Below, one piece after another: positions 54,475 to 64,000 of a stretch of 64,000 nt of DNA; the stretch's first letter is position 1; each line of letters starts with the position of its first letter. Source of the DNA: Pohlia nutans (taxonomy: Eukaryota > Streptophyta > Bryopsida > Bryales > Mniaceae); contig CM040094.1 in NCBI GenBank assembly GCA_022496805.1, forward strand, positions 4,983,501-5,047,500, written 5' to 3'. A model generated the notes under the pieces. The model was not told the origin of the DNA. It saw nothing but the letters and a program-made list of their open reading frames with translations, and searched no databases. The position numbers and the translations under genes are program-made.

Positions 54475-55707
54475 TCAACCCCTAACCGTCTAAAGCGCCC
54501 AAAATGGCCATCTGCATATAACACTGAACTTTGCAACGGTAGCATTTCCTCATTTTACCTCGGTTTTCTGATTGCAATACAGTGGGGTCCAACATGGAAT
54601 GGCGTTTTTGGTTTCGCAGTGAGAAAAATTTCAGTACTGCCAACTTTGAAAGCCTCCCGAGAACTCAAAAATTGGTATTTTACCACGAAATTTTTACCAG
54701 AGACTTATCTTTAAGTTAATTATATGTATGCCAAATTTCAAGGCCAAAAGATTCACCAAAAAAACGTTATTCAAAATCTACCAACATTGGTAGTTATTCA
54801 CTGCTGCCAACTTTGACAACCCCCCAAAGATTGAATTATTTTTTTTTTGCCATGAAATTCTTGGAAAAGAAACTTCTTTATGTTAATAACATATGATAAA
54901 AATTTCAATGCCAAAAGATTAATAAAAAAAAAGATATTGACAATCTACCAACATGTGTAGTTGTGGGAAACAATGGGGGAAACTTTGCTACCAACTTTGA
55001 CACCCTCCCTACGGTTGAGAAATTGTCTATTTACCATGAAATTTTTGGTACAACATGCTCTTTATGACAAAAACATTCATGCCAAATTTCAAGGTCAAAA
55101 AATCTATACAAAGAAAAATATTTACAATCTACCAATGTGTGTAGTTTCCCCCATTGTTTCCCACAACTACACATGTTGGTAGATTGTTAATATCGTTTTT
55201 TGTATTAATCTTTAGGCCTTGAAATTTTTATCATTTGTCATTAACATAAAGAGTTTTTTTTCCTAGAATTTCATGGCAAAAAAAAATTAATTCAATCTTT
55301 GGGAGGCTGTCAAAGTTGGCAGCAGTGAAAAAATTTCCATAGCTACCAATGTTGGTAGATTTTGAATAACTTTTTTTCGGTGCATCTTCTGGCCTTGAAA
55401 TTTTGTATGCATATAATTAACTTAGAGATAATGCTTTGGTAAAAATTTCGTGGGAAAATACCAATTTTTGAGCTCTCGGGAGGCTTTCAAAGTTGGAAGT
55501 ACTGAACTTTTTCTCACTGCGAAACCAAAAACGCCATTCCATGTTGGACCCCACTGTACATCATTTTAAAGCTCTTGTTCTACACTACAACATCAACAGT
55601 GTCGATCGTGTCAAACTGAAATCATTTCCACACAAACAGATGAATTGCACCAGGGGGTCCAATTTTCCTACACTACAGAAAATACACAGTGGACGCTTAG
55701 GGGTTAA
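54475..55707. mobile_element. TTAA MITE upstream of SAT-B, split by a mariner-like foldback
   Basis: Left TCAACCCCTAACC, right ...GTGGACGCTTAGGGGTTAA (55704-55707). Interior matches 4285-4535. A 977-bp element (54580-55556) is nested in it. Confidence 0.75.
54580..55556. mobile_element. Tc1/mariner-like foldback element, 977 bp
   Basis: Ends CAGTGGGGTCCAACATGG and its inverse; TA duplicated at 54578-54579 and 55557-55558. The unfilled site 'gcaatacatcatttt' is seen in the 4285-4535 MITE (other strand, near 4430). The halves are inverted copies of each other (for example 'ttggtagattttgaata'). The interior carries repeated 'caactttgacaaccccc' modules. No transposase. TA duplication and CAGTGG ends fit Tc1/mariner. 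Confidence 0.85.
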
Positions 55708-56390
55708 GAAAATTGCGTTAGATACAAGCGAATTGACTTCCGACTATCAAGCAATGCACAGGATCGGGCTTACCTTCTTTGCAGAAACTGGTAAAATCCC
55801 TGACCACTTGGCAACCACCCATTCACTTTCCACCACAATCAAAAAAAGTCACTGCGCCTGCTCGACAATGCAAACTAATTCGATTCATCAAATCCGTACC
55901 AAAACAAAAAACCAGTTTTTCACTCCACCGATTATAGAATTCAAGCACTCTAAAACACTCATGTACAAACTATAAACCTTTAGTTAGACTTATCAACTTA
56001 TAAGCGTCAATTGCCAAATAAAAAAGTTTGCAAACAGGTACATTCTCGAAAATTGGACTTAACAGAACCTCAAAAAATTTGTACGAAGGCAAAATCCAGG
56101 CCTCGGAGTAAGAGCCGATAAGCAAGTATGCAAAACCCAGTCGTTTCCGTGTCGCAATCCAAGTCATCCCGGCTTGGATTAGAATAGTAAGTTGAAATCA
56201 GGAATCCTCGGAAGGCATCTGGAATCTTCGGGGCCAAGGGGGATGCACCTCGACAACGGCACAGATTGCGTTGATCGCACGGTGCTCTATAGCGCTCTTC
56301 CGCATCATCTGATTCCTGTCAGGAAGATGACTGCTTGCCTTCGTGGTTACAAACCCTAATTTTCTGGCGTAGGAGAGTTAGGGTTTTGTT
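55708..56390. other. SAT-B upstream region, counterpart of 3480-4284
   Basis: Inverted copy of the SAT-A upstream block. Conserved donor 'gtaagc' (as 'gcttac' near 55768) and the 'catcatctgattcctg' segment (56305) are kept. The open frames present in copy A are not kept, so this is more likely leader or regulatory DNA than an extra gene. Confidence 0.45.
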
Positions 56391-56819
56391 GGAGCTTATA
56401 TGGTAAGTCACTTTTTTTGGTTTTTCATGTAGTGCCCAAATGGCTATGGCTTCAAATTGACATCAAAAGGCGGCTCCATGGCAACTTTGATTTGGATCTT
56501 CATGGTCATTTTGAAGATGGCTTGTTGATATCAACTTTTCACGGTCAAAAAGAACAAGTACATAAATAGTACCCTTGCCAATGGTCTTGGAAAATTTGTT
56601 TTGATTTGCTAGAATGCGCACGTGTTTGTGAAAAGTTTTTTTTAACCTCCTATTTATCTATTCACTATTCCCGTTGTGTTACGGGAACTTGGAAATTGGT
56701 TGTCCAACTATTAGAGTTTTCCGCAAATTCAACCATCTTGACATGGGCAAAATGCTAAATTTTAGAGTATTCGCAAATCCACCCGCGCAAATGGGGGGGG
56801 CGAAAGTTTCTGTAAATGG
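56391..56819. other. No gene seen
   Basis: Unique AT-rich spacer between the SAT-B upstream block and the GC-rich minisatellite. No paired termini or protein motif recognised. Confidence 0.35.
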
Positions 56820-57062
56820 TCGTTTGGGATGAGCTGGCAGGCTAGCAGTTGGCAGGGCCGGGCCTGCGGCTGGCTCTGCCCCGCCTGTCGCGGACTGGCA
56901 GCCTACAGCAGGCTGTGCCAAGCCCGCCGCGAGCTCCACTTTGCCGGGTTGGCAGCCGGCTGGGCCGAGCTTGCCGCCGGCTTTGCTCCGCTTGATGCGG
57001 GCACGTGGCCGGCAACAGGCCGGGCCGGGTCCGCCGCGGGCTTAGCCCCGCCCACTACAAGC
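56820..57062. repeat. GC-rich minisatellite
   Basis: Degenerate units around 'ggcagccggctgggcc', 'gccgcgggctt(t)gccccgc' and 'ctggca(g)gc', strikingly GC-rich against AT-rich flanks. ORFs on both strands are low complexity and are not called. Confidence 0.65.
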
Positions 57063-57235
57063 TAGGGTGGAGCTGGCCGAGTCGGGCATGTGTGAGCCGA
57101 GCATGGGTCAGGCCATGCATGGGGTCCCATAGCTGACCTAGCCCGTCCATGGGATCCCATCATTGATCCAGCTTGGCCATGGGGATCCCATGACTGACCT
57201 AGCCAGGCCATGGGATCCCTATACTGACTTAGTTA
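57063..57235. repeat. About 40-bp tandem repeat, four copies
   Basis: Repeated 'ccatgggatcccatgactg' and 'acctagcc' modules directly upstream of the Harbinger-like gene. Confidence 0.75.
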
Positions 57236-57412
57236 CTAATTTAGTTTGGGCATAAGGAGGGGGATTTGGGGAGACTTCATCTTTCACATGCATTTTGTAT
57301 TGTTGAGTGCCGATATAAAAGACGTCCATGGTGTACTCTTCAATAACCATGTGCTACGATTTTCGATCAAAAGTACAATTTTTGTTTGGGCTTGTAGTTT
57401 GTTAAGAGTGCT

Positions 57413-58615
57413 ATGGCGTTGTCATCAAATAGAAATCTTAAAGAAATGGCGCTCTTGGAGTCAAGTAGTAGCTCTAGCGATGACGAGGTATTCGAATTCA
57501 TGGAGGAGGCTCAAATGGTCATGCAAGTAGCTATAGCATCATCGTCATCATTCCATTTATTTCATGGGAACGAGTGGACCGAGGGAGGTTTTTACACGGT
57601 GAATCAGGAAGAGGGAGTCCGTGACGTGCTTGCCTCGATGCAAACCACGCCCACACTATTCAAGGGTAATACTAACTCCACTCTCCCCGAATTCGATGAG
57701 TTGTGCGCACTTGTGACGCCATTTATTGTAGGCAATGCACGAAGTACGGGTGAAGGTCACATTACAAGTGGGCGTCCTATGAAATTGTCACCGGAGCAAA
57801 GGTTATTAAATTTTATTCTTTACCTTAAACACGACATTATTACGCTTTTTGATACTTATTTGTGGAATTATAGTAAGAGTGCGGTTTGTGACGATACGAT
57901 TTTTATTGCTTCTTGTATAAATGAAGCTCTTCGTGATGAAATCAAGTGGCTAAGTGAGGAAGAAAGGGTCGAATTAGGACAATGCTATGATGAGTTTCCA
58001 GGGTGCATAGGGTTAATCGATGGCACACTAATAAAGATTAGACGCCCGTAGAAAGATCAAAATCATCGGCGGTTTTTTAACGGTCGGAAAAAAATCTATT
58101 GTATGAATAATCTAGTGGTGGTGGACCACCACAGATTGTTCATTTACATAGAGGGAGGGTTTCCAAGAGCTTACCACGACGTCAATACTTTGCGCCACAC
58201 GGACCTAGCACAAAATTGGCGTGATTGTTTTACGCATACCGATAAGTATTTTGAGTACCTCTTTGGAGATCCAGGGTATCAAGGTTTAGAGTGCTTCATA
58301 ATGCGCCGCATTGCCCCTCGTGAAGTTGATGGAGGAAATGATGAGAATGCCGTTACCGCTTACAACAAAATGCATGCCGGTTATAGGGTGTGTGTGGAAT
58401 GGGGCATTGGTGGGATGAAGCAAAAATGGTGAAAATTGATGAAGACGTTTGATGCCACCAAACCAAAATTCCACCATCATTTTCGAGCTGCGGCAATACT
58501 TACAAACTTTTTGCAACGGCGAAGAAGAGACCTCCCCTACGCCATCATAGGACCACGCAATATGGACGAAAATGATAGGGGTGGGAAGTGGATTTTTGAG
58601 ATGAGTTCTTATTAA
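57413..58615 (+). pseudogene. PIF/Harbinger nuclease (HARBI1-like), two in-frame stops
   Basis: 400 codons in a single frame from ATG 57413 to TAA 58613-58615, broken only by TAG 58049-58051 and TGA 58430-58432. Key DDE_Tnp_4 features: FPGCIGLIDGT (first Asp), 'AYHDVNTLR' (second Asp), FGDPGYQG, and VEWGIGGMKQKW (Glu). An N-terminal Ser/Glu-rich part precedes them. No frameshifts, so decay is recent or the stops are few mutations from a functional form. I did not identify the element's inverted ends or its usual SANT/Myb partner. Confidence 0.85.
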
Positions 58616-58643
58616 GGTTTAATGTATGTTCATAGATTATGAC

Positions 58644-59452
58644 TTAACCCCTAAGTGTCCCGGCGTCCATGGACATTTGTTTTGTACGGATATTCACCTT
58701 CAAAGAGCTGTTACTTTTGCAAAACATGTTCGATTTTCCTGAAATTTTGTAAACCCTCTTTGCATGATGTATGGAATGTGTAGTAAAAATTTCAGATCAA
58801 TCCAAGTAAAATTGAATTTTTGATGATCATTTGAAAGTAGGTATGTTTTTTTGGGACAATTATGTGAATTTTGATGGCAGCAACTTTGGGGGCTTGTATC
58901 TCATTCATCCCAAGTCCGTTTTCAATAAAACTTGTTGGGTTGAATTTTCCTTGAAGTCTAGTTATCATGGTAAAATTTTCAGTGCAATCCATGCTGTTAT
59001 GAAATTTTGGGAGTCATTTTAGTGCACGGGTCTAGTTTGGACACTTTTTTCTTTTTGGTTCAAGTGGGTTTCTTTTCAGGCTACTTTTTGACATTGCAAG
59101 GCCATTTTAGGGCACATTGAATTTTTTTATGAGATTTTTTGGTACCAATGTGTTTATATGATGATTTTGAACTACTTTAGAGTTCAAATTTTTCATTTGA
59201 GTAATTTTGAAACGATTTTCACCTCTAACTATGTTTCAAGGAAACTTTCAACATCCTTTTTAATACTAAAACACTATGAACTTGCAATCTATATGGCCAA
59301 ATGACCCCAAAATTGATCCACATGATCTACAACATGTATGTTACAAGATTGTATGGTTTAAATTTCAATACCTCACTTACATGTAGACCCATTACACATC
59401 AAAAGCAATGACAATTTTGGGCCCAAAAAATCTATGGACCTTTAGGGGTTAG
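58644..59452. mobile_element. TTAA-family element next to the Harbinger-like gene
   Basis: TTAACCCCTAAGTGTCC at 58644 and 'ggacctttaggggttag' at 59436-59452 form an inverted pair. AT-rich, non-coding. The right end merges into the 59433-60112 hairpin. Confidence 0.55.
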
Positions 59453-60112
59453 ATATACAAAACATTATAATTTTTTGAGTTTTGTTAACTCTCAAAGGAC
59501 TATGAAATTGACATGTTGTAAAGCATCATTTCCACTTTATTCTATTCATTTTTTGGTGAATATACTTTTCCTCTTCATTGAAAACACCAACAAGACATTT
59601 AAATAAAATGTAATAATTTTTTAGACAATTTAACAATTTTTAGGTTCAATGATCACAAAAATTGACATGGTTGTGCTTTATACAGTTCTCCAACTATGTA
59701 CAAATTTTTGAACAATTTGACCTCTCCATGTGAAAGTTATGGAGGATTTAGCATGATGTGACTAATGTGACTAATACGTGGACTAATACCTTGCAAGGCA
59801 TTAGTCACATTAGTCACAACATGCTAAATCCTCCATAAGTCTAACATTGAGTGGCCAAATCGTTCAAATTTTTTCAAATTGTTGGAAAGTTTACATAGTT
59901 AAAATTTATAATGCTTATTATATTTTATTTAAATGTCTTGTTGGTGTTTTCAACGAAGAGGAAAAATATATTCATCAAAAAATGAATAAAATAAGGTGGA
60001 AATGATGCTTTACAACATGTCAATTTCATAGTCCTTTAAGAGTTAACAAAACTCAAAAAATTATAATGTCTTGTATATCTAATCCCTATAGGTCCATAGT
60101 TTTTTTGGGTTT
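59433..60112. repeat. Large inverted repeat (hairpin), arms about 330 bp
   Basis: Arms run from 'ctatggacc' inward and from 'ggtccatag' inward, with matching blocks such as 'ggaaatgatgctttac' (59960-60020 against 59510-59560). The centre is near 59790, with an inner 'ttagtcacattagtcac' palindrome. Matches are long but not perfect. Likely a foldback transposon of the TTAA family. Confidence 0.8.
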
Positions 60113-61416
60113 AAAATCATCTGTTCCATAGGGTTAAACTTCTCAGAAATAACGTTAGATTTTTTTAATGAATTTAAAAGCATTAACCTTTGAAAATTTG
60201 TATAAATTTTAATTTTTACTTTTAGAGTTCATAATTTAGCATGATTGGGTGGAATTAGTTTATCAATTGCAAACTTTATAAAAGATAAAGAAATGATGGA
60301 GGAAACATCATAACTTTTCCCAAATAGCAAATTTTGTAACACTAAGACAATGTTGAGGTGATCCACTTTGAAAAATTCTCCTAGGTGGAGTTTAACAAGG
60401 TTTCATGTAGTATTAGACTTCATCTAGTATTTTTTTAAATGTTATTTATTTTTCCATTCTTTTTAAAAATTCCAAGTAGCTTTTTACATTTGTGCAGCAA
60501 CCAAAAAATGGTCGTTTGGGAAATAAGGGGGTAAAGATGATTTTCCGAAATAAGTAGAATCAAACATTGGAAACCATACTATCTTGTATCGCATGTAATT
60601 CCAATTTCATTACAATAAATTTTAAGAATAATCCATTAATTAATGAATTTTAATTGATTTTCAAGAGAAAACCTTGCAAAATTAACTTTATAATAAAATA
60701 AAAAATATAAGATAAATCCAATAGTACAAATGTGATTAATTGCAACTATATAGATGTAATTAACAACCTACCTCCAAGATAAATTGCAGTGTACTTGCTT
60801 GTAAGATAGGAATGCAGACTACTTGCTTGTCTTCGAAGCATCTAAACGTGTGAGGCTTTTGGGATGGGGGTTTGGTTCCCAAATATAAAGGATATGCCCA
60901 GATAGATGGTAGATGTGATATATTTTTTTTAACACCACATTCAAGCTCCACCAATCAATGTTGTGGAGCCAGTGAGACATGCAACCACCGAAATCTGGTC
61001 CCTGTAGCCTGAATACTGCATAAATTTGCAAAGTTTTAGCCCATGTATGTCCTTATTTTTGAAAGTTCACAATTGTGACCACTGAGTTGAAAATTTCTTT
61101 CTCCAAAGAAAGTAGCCTCAATGCGACAGTAAAAGAAACTGAAAAAATGGTGACTGTCAAGGAGAAAGCATTCTCAGCTCATATTCAACAAGTGGTGTGA
61201 AAATCAGAGCAACATCACTGAGTAGTAGCAACAATGCAGCTAGCAATTCTGGACATGGGTAGTCACATCTGTACATTTGAGGAGTCAATGAAGTGAATGA
61301 ACACTAGTGCATACGTTAGTCATAAAACAAACAAGACAAACAAACAATTCAAGTACGAATTTGGAGAATCTAAACATGTATGGTGAATGTAAGGCTTTAT
61401 AAAATCATGATAAAAT
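60113..61416. other. No gene; diverged TTAA element and dispersed repeat
   Basis: 60120-60535 resembles the 43026-43573 MITE interior ('ctaggtggagtttaac'). 60535-60720 is an inverted relative of 41320-41510. The rest is AT-rich, and short - strand frames around 60760-61030 have no recognised motif. Confidence 0.4.
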
Positions 61417-63479
61417 TTACACATTCTCAAACGAGTCCATGATCCGCCTTGATTCAGCCCGGAATTCATCATCCGAATAGACACCCGCATCACGCAAGTG
61501 ATAAAGGTCACTAAGCATCACATTCTTGGCCTTGGCACTAAAAAATATGCCCTTCATCTTCTCTGAGTCTATCTTCGCCCGAGCTGAGTCCGTCTTTGCT
61601 ACCATGAAAGACTCCCAATTACCCTCACCAGACTTGTAAGACGTGGCAATTGTGACAATTCCACGAGCCTGCTCTCCCAAAATCTCAACCTTCGATAAGC
61701 ATTTCTCCTTCTCCGTTTGTGTCATTGCGGACCCCGAGCGGGTGGTTCCTCCACTGCCTTGGCTTTGGGAGCCTTGCAACCCAATTGGTCTACCTGTTGC
61801 GGCAGCTACAGCACTGTTTGACTGCCCGCTACTCTGCTGCCGCGCAGTAGCACTTGCGCTAGTGCCGGTAGCGGGACTTGGCAGCCTACTGCAGGTGCCT
61901 GTATCACCTCGATGCGTCTCAAATCCATCTTCTTTATAGCCTGTATCAATGCTGCCAAAACTTGGGCTTTGACGGTCAATAATGGCTTGACGTGCACATA
62001 AAATGTTTCTGGCAGCGTGCCCATCTGTGCCCCGAATTTGTTCTAAGATGCCGTCTGGTTGGATTGCAGCTTTGTCGGAATCTTCATCGTTGCTAGTGCC
62101 AGTTTTGAGCTCCTTAAGTGTATCGCGCAAGCGCTCTTTTAAATCATCTTCCAAGAACTGATTATTTGGAAAACGCTCCAAGTAATCACTGTACACAAGC
62201 TTCCAAACTAGACTAGGAATCAACTGAGAAACATTTTTCTAGAATTGGAATAAGTGCCAAAATGGCAATGGTAGCTCGATACCATCACAACAATTTTCTC
62301 AGACTCTACAATCGAACGAGTACCTCGTGATTTAGGGTCACTTGTAGGTGGTCGAGGTCTCTTCCTAGGAGGAATTTCTAACCTAATCGGACAATCGTCA
62401 TCATCCGGTGAACTAGGAAGGGCCGGTGGGGAAGGGTCCTGCAATCCAAACAAATGAAAAATAAAAACGAAAATTAATTTTACATAGAGAGATGTACCTC
62501 CGGGTTTTTATTTTTTATTTTTTCTTCAGCATCTAAACCGTATGCACTTAGTCATGGAATTACAACACACATCATACATCTAGAGCTTACTAAATTGCAC
62601 AGAAAATTAGAGTGGGTTCTGTAACTACAATTCTTTAAGTTGTGACATAACCTAGCCCTTCTGAAAAACGAGACCCTAGCTTTTCACAAACAAAAAGAAA
62701 GCTCGCCTGAGAATGAATATCAGAGGTTGGAACAAATTGAATGAAACAAGTTTATATTACAGAATACAACCACCACAGGCACAAGTGGCATAAGGGGGAC
62801 AGACAAGAAACAAAAAAAATTGTATCTCGTGTTCATTTCTGTTGCACAACACAATTGAATGAAAGCATCAGTTTGAATGGACTTACATATTGACTCAGCG
62901 TCTAGGGAAGATTTTTTCCGAACGTAGTAAGTTATTGGACCAAATCAGAATCGAAACCCTAAAAAAACAAAAAAATTGGACATTATGACGGTGTATGTGA
63001 TTTTAAAAACCGAATTAGAAAACATCCCAGAAGCAGTGGGAAACACAACCGAGCTTAATCCAAACGGGAACCAAACAAAAAAAAACAAAAAAAAAAATAC
63101 CAAAAATTTGGGCATTATGACAGCCCTTATACTCTGACTACCGGAACCCTGAATTTCTCACGCCTTGTGCCAGAGCACCGAAACAAATAAGAGAAACCCA
63201 AAACCCTCAGCAACATCCCGATCGCAATCAAATTTTTTTTAGGAAAATACATACCTCAGAGAATGCCGACAGCGATTGGTGTAGACTGTGCCGTAAACCT
63301 CCATCGGTGAAGGTTGTTGTCACGCCCACGTCTCTGAAACTTGCTGGCGGCCCGCCCCGATCTCTGCAATTCGTCATTCTCCCGCCCACGTCTGTGAAAC
63401 TCGCCGTCGCCCTACCCAACAAAAATATCACCGAAACCCACAAGTCCTCCTTTACCAAGTTCACGCACAGAACTCTCAT
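61417..63479 (-). CDS. Unrecognised spliced gene, three predicted exons
   Basis: Predicted exons 63479-63251, 62440-62283 and 62223-61417 with GT-AG borders (GTATGT...TTGCAG; a very short 59-nt intron GTATCG...CTCAG), all in phase. The first ATG choice is uncertain, and exon 1 may be leader. Exon 2 encodes Pro-rich, acidic and basic patches (SPDDDDCPIR, PPRKRPRPP). Exon 3 has a helical 'VWKLVYSDYLERFPNNQFL', a Ser/Gly/Gln-rich linker, and a conserved-looking C-terminus 'HLRDAGVYSDDEFRAESRR'. I do not recognise the family. It could be a host nuclear protein or the second gene of a Harbinger-type element; no evidence decides. Confidence 0.5.
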
Positions 63480-64000
63480 GCCACGATGCAACTCCCCTAC
63501 TCCCGTCTCTCCTCTCCATCGCAAGGCCAAGTAATGACAATGACCGCATGATAAGAGAGACCCCTATCGCAAGGCCAACTGAGAAAAAATGATCAAGTGA
63601 GCAAAACGCCGCGGGCTTCCTCCCCTCCCGGCTGGCTCGGTGGAACGTTGTAGTTGTCAGACTGTCAACCTGGCGCGCAGGAAAACTGCGGTCGTGAAAT
63701 CAAAAGGCACCGTTTTTGGACCCTCCAAACTTCAGACCTGTAGTTTTTTTCAGGCAACTGACACATATATTTTTATTAAGAACTGGACCTCTCTTTTTGA
63801 AAACTACAGTCCAGTCATCCTACTTGGAACCACTTTGCGGATAACTTTATTGAATCAATCAAATTGCAGCCGCTACACAGCCAAACATCCTAAATCATTA
63901 GAATATTGAGTGTCACATGTGTCCATTCTTTTAATTTTCCCAATGGACGACCTGGCTAAACCAACCCATTCTTTCAAGCACCATTGAATGAATGCAGATC
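63480..64000. other. No gene confirmed at window end
   Basis: Contains the presumed promoter side of the 61417-63479 gene. A few short frames on the + strand (63640-63909) lack motifs. Nothing else supported. Confidence 0.35.

Overview
This looks like nuclear DNA of a streptophyte, meaning a land plant or close relative; the species cannot be told from the sequence. The support is spliced genes with GT-AG introns, plant-type serine acetyltransferases with the plant 'SMDHT...WSDY(I/V)I' type of C-terminus, a Copia retrotransposon whose primer-binding site complements the anticodon arm of plant initiator tRNA-Met, and very dense DNA transposons, MITEs and minisatellites.

Layout. (1) 1-8322: satellite and TTAA-flanked MITEs, then an intact three-exon serine O-acetyltransferase gene (SAT-A, + strand, 5114-7313). 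(2) 8333-41032: a giant Mutator-like element (outer MULE) bounded by a 10-bp target duplication. It holds a decayed SWIM-type transposase, minisatellites and a decayed methyltransferase-like gene. A second, better preserved MULE (inner, 21986-40506, its own 10-bp duplication) is nested in it. (3) 41043-47300: TTAA MITEs, a 2.1-kb TIR element with a nested MITE, and a third, end-truncated MULE fragment with a divergent methyltransferase-like gene. (4) About 47880-56390: an inverted second copy of the SAT region with an intact SAT-B gene (- strand, 51676-53901), enlarged by an internally deleted Copia element, a Tc1/mariner-like foldback and smaller insertions. (5) 56640-64000: GC-rich minisatellites, a PIF/Harbinger nuclease pseudogene, a 680-bp hairpin, and a low-confidence spliced gene on the - strand.

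The standout is the inner MULE. It carries two divergently transcribed genes. On the left is a MULE transposase with a C-terminal SWIM zinc finger (one in-frame TAG). On the right is a seven-exon gene whose spliced frame is open for 1208 codons once one later retrotransposon is disregarded. That protein pairs an N-terminal ParB-like 'DGNHR' segment with a C-terminal beta-class (N4-cytosine/N6-adenine) DNA methyltransferase-like fold. ParB plus methylase is an architecture I know from phages and bacterial mobile elements, not from plant transposons. The outer MULE keeps remnants of both genes in the same order, and the third fragment keeps the methyltransferase end next to a MULE terminus, so the gene appears to belong to the transposon family.

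The methyltransferase-like gene was recently interrupted by an autonomous-looking Copia element (27870-32985) with LTRs identical by eye, 5-bp duplications and an intact polyprotein. Outside the MULEs the only clearly intact host genes are the two serine acetyltransferases, which catalyse the first committed step of cysteine synthesis.
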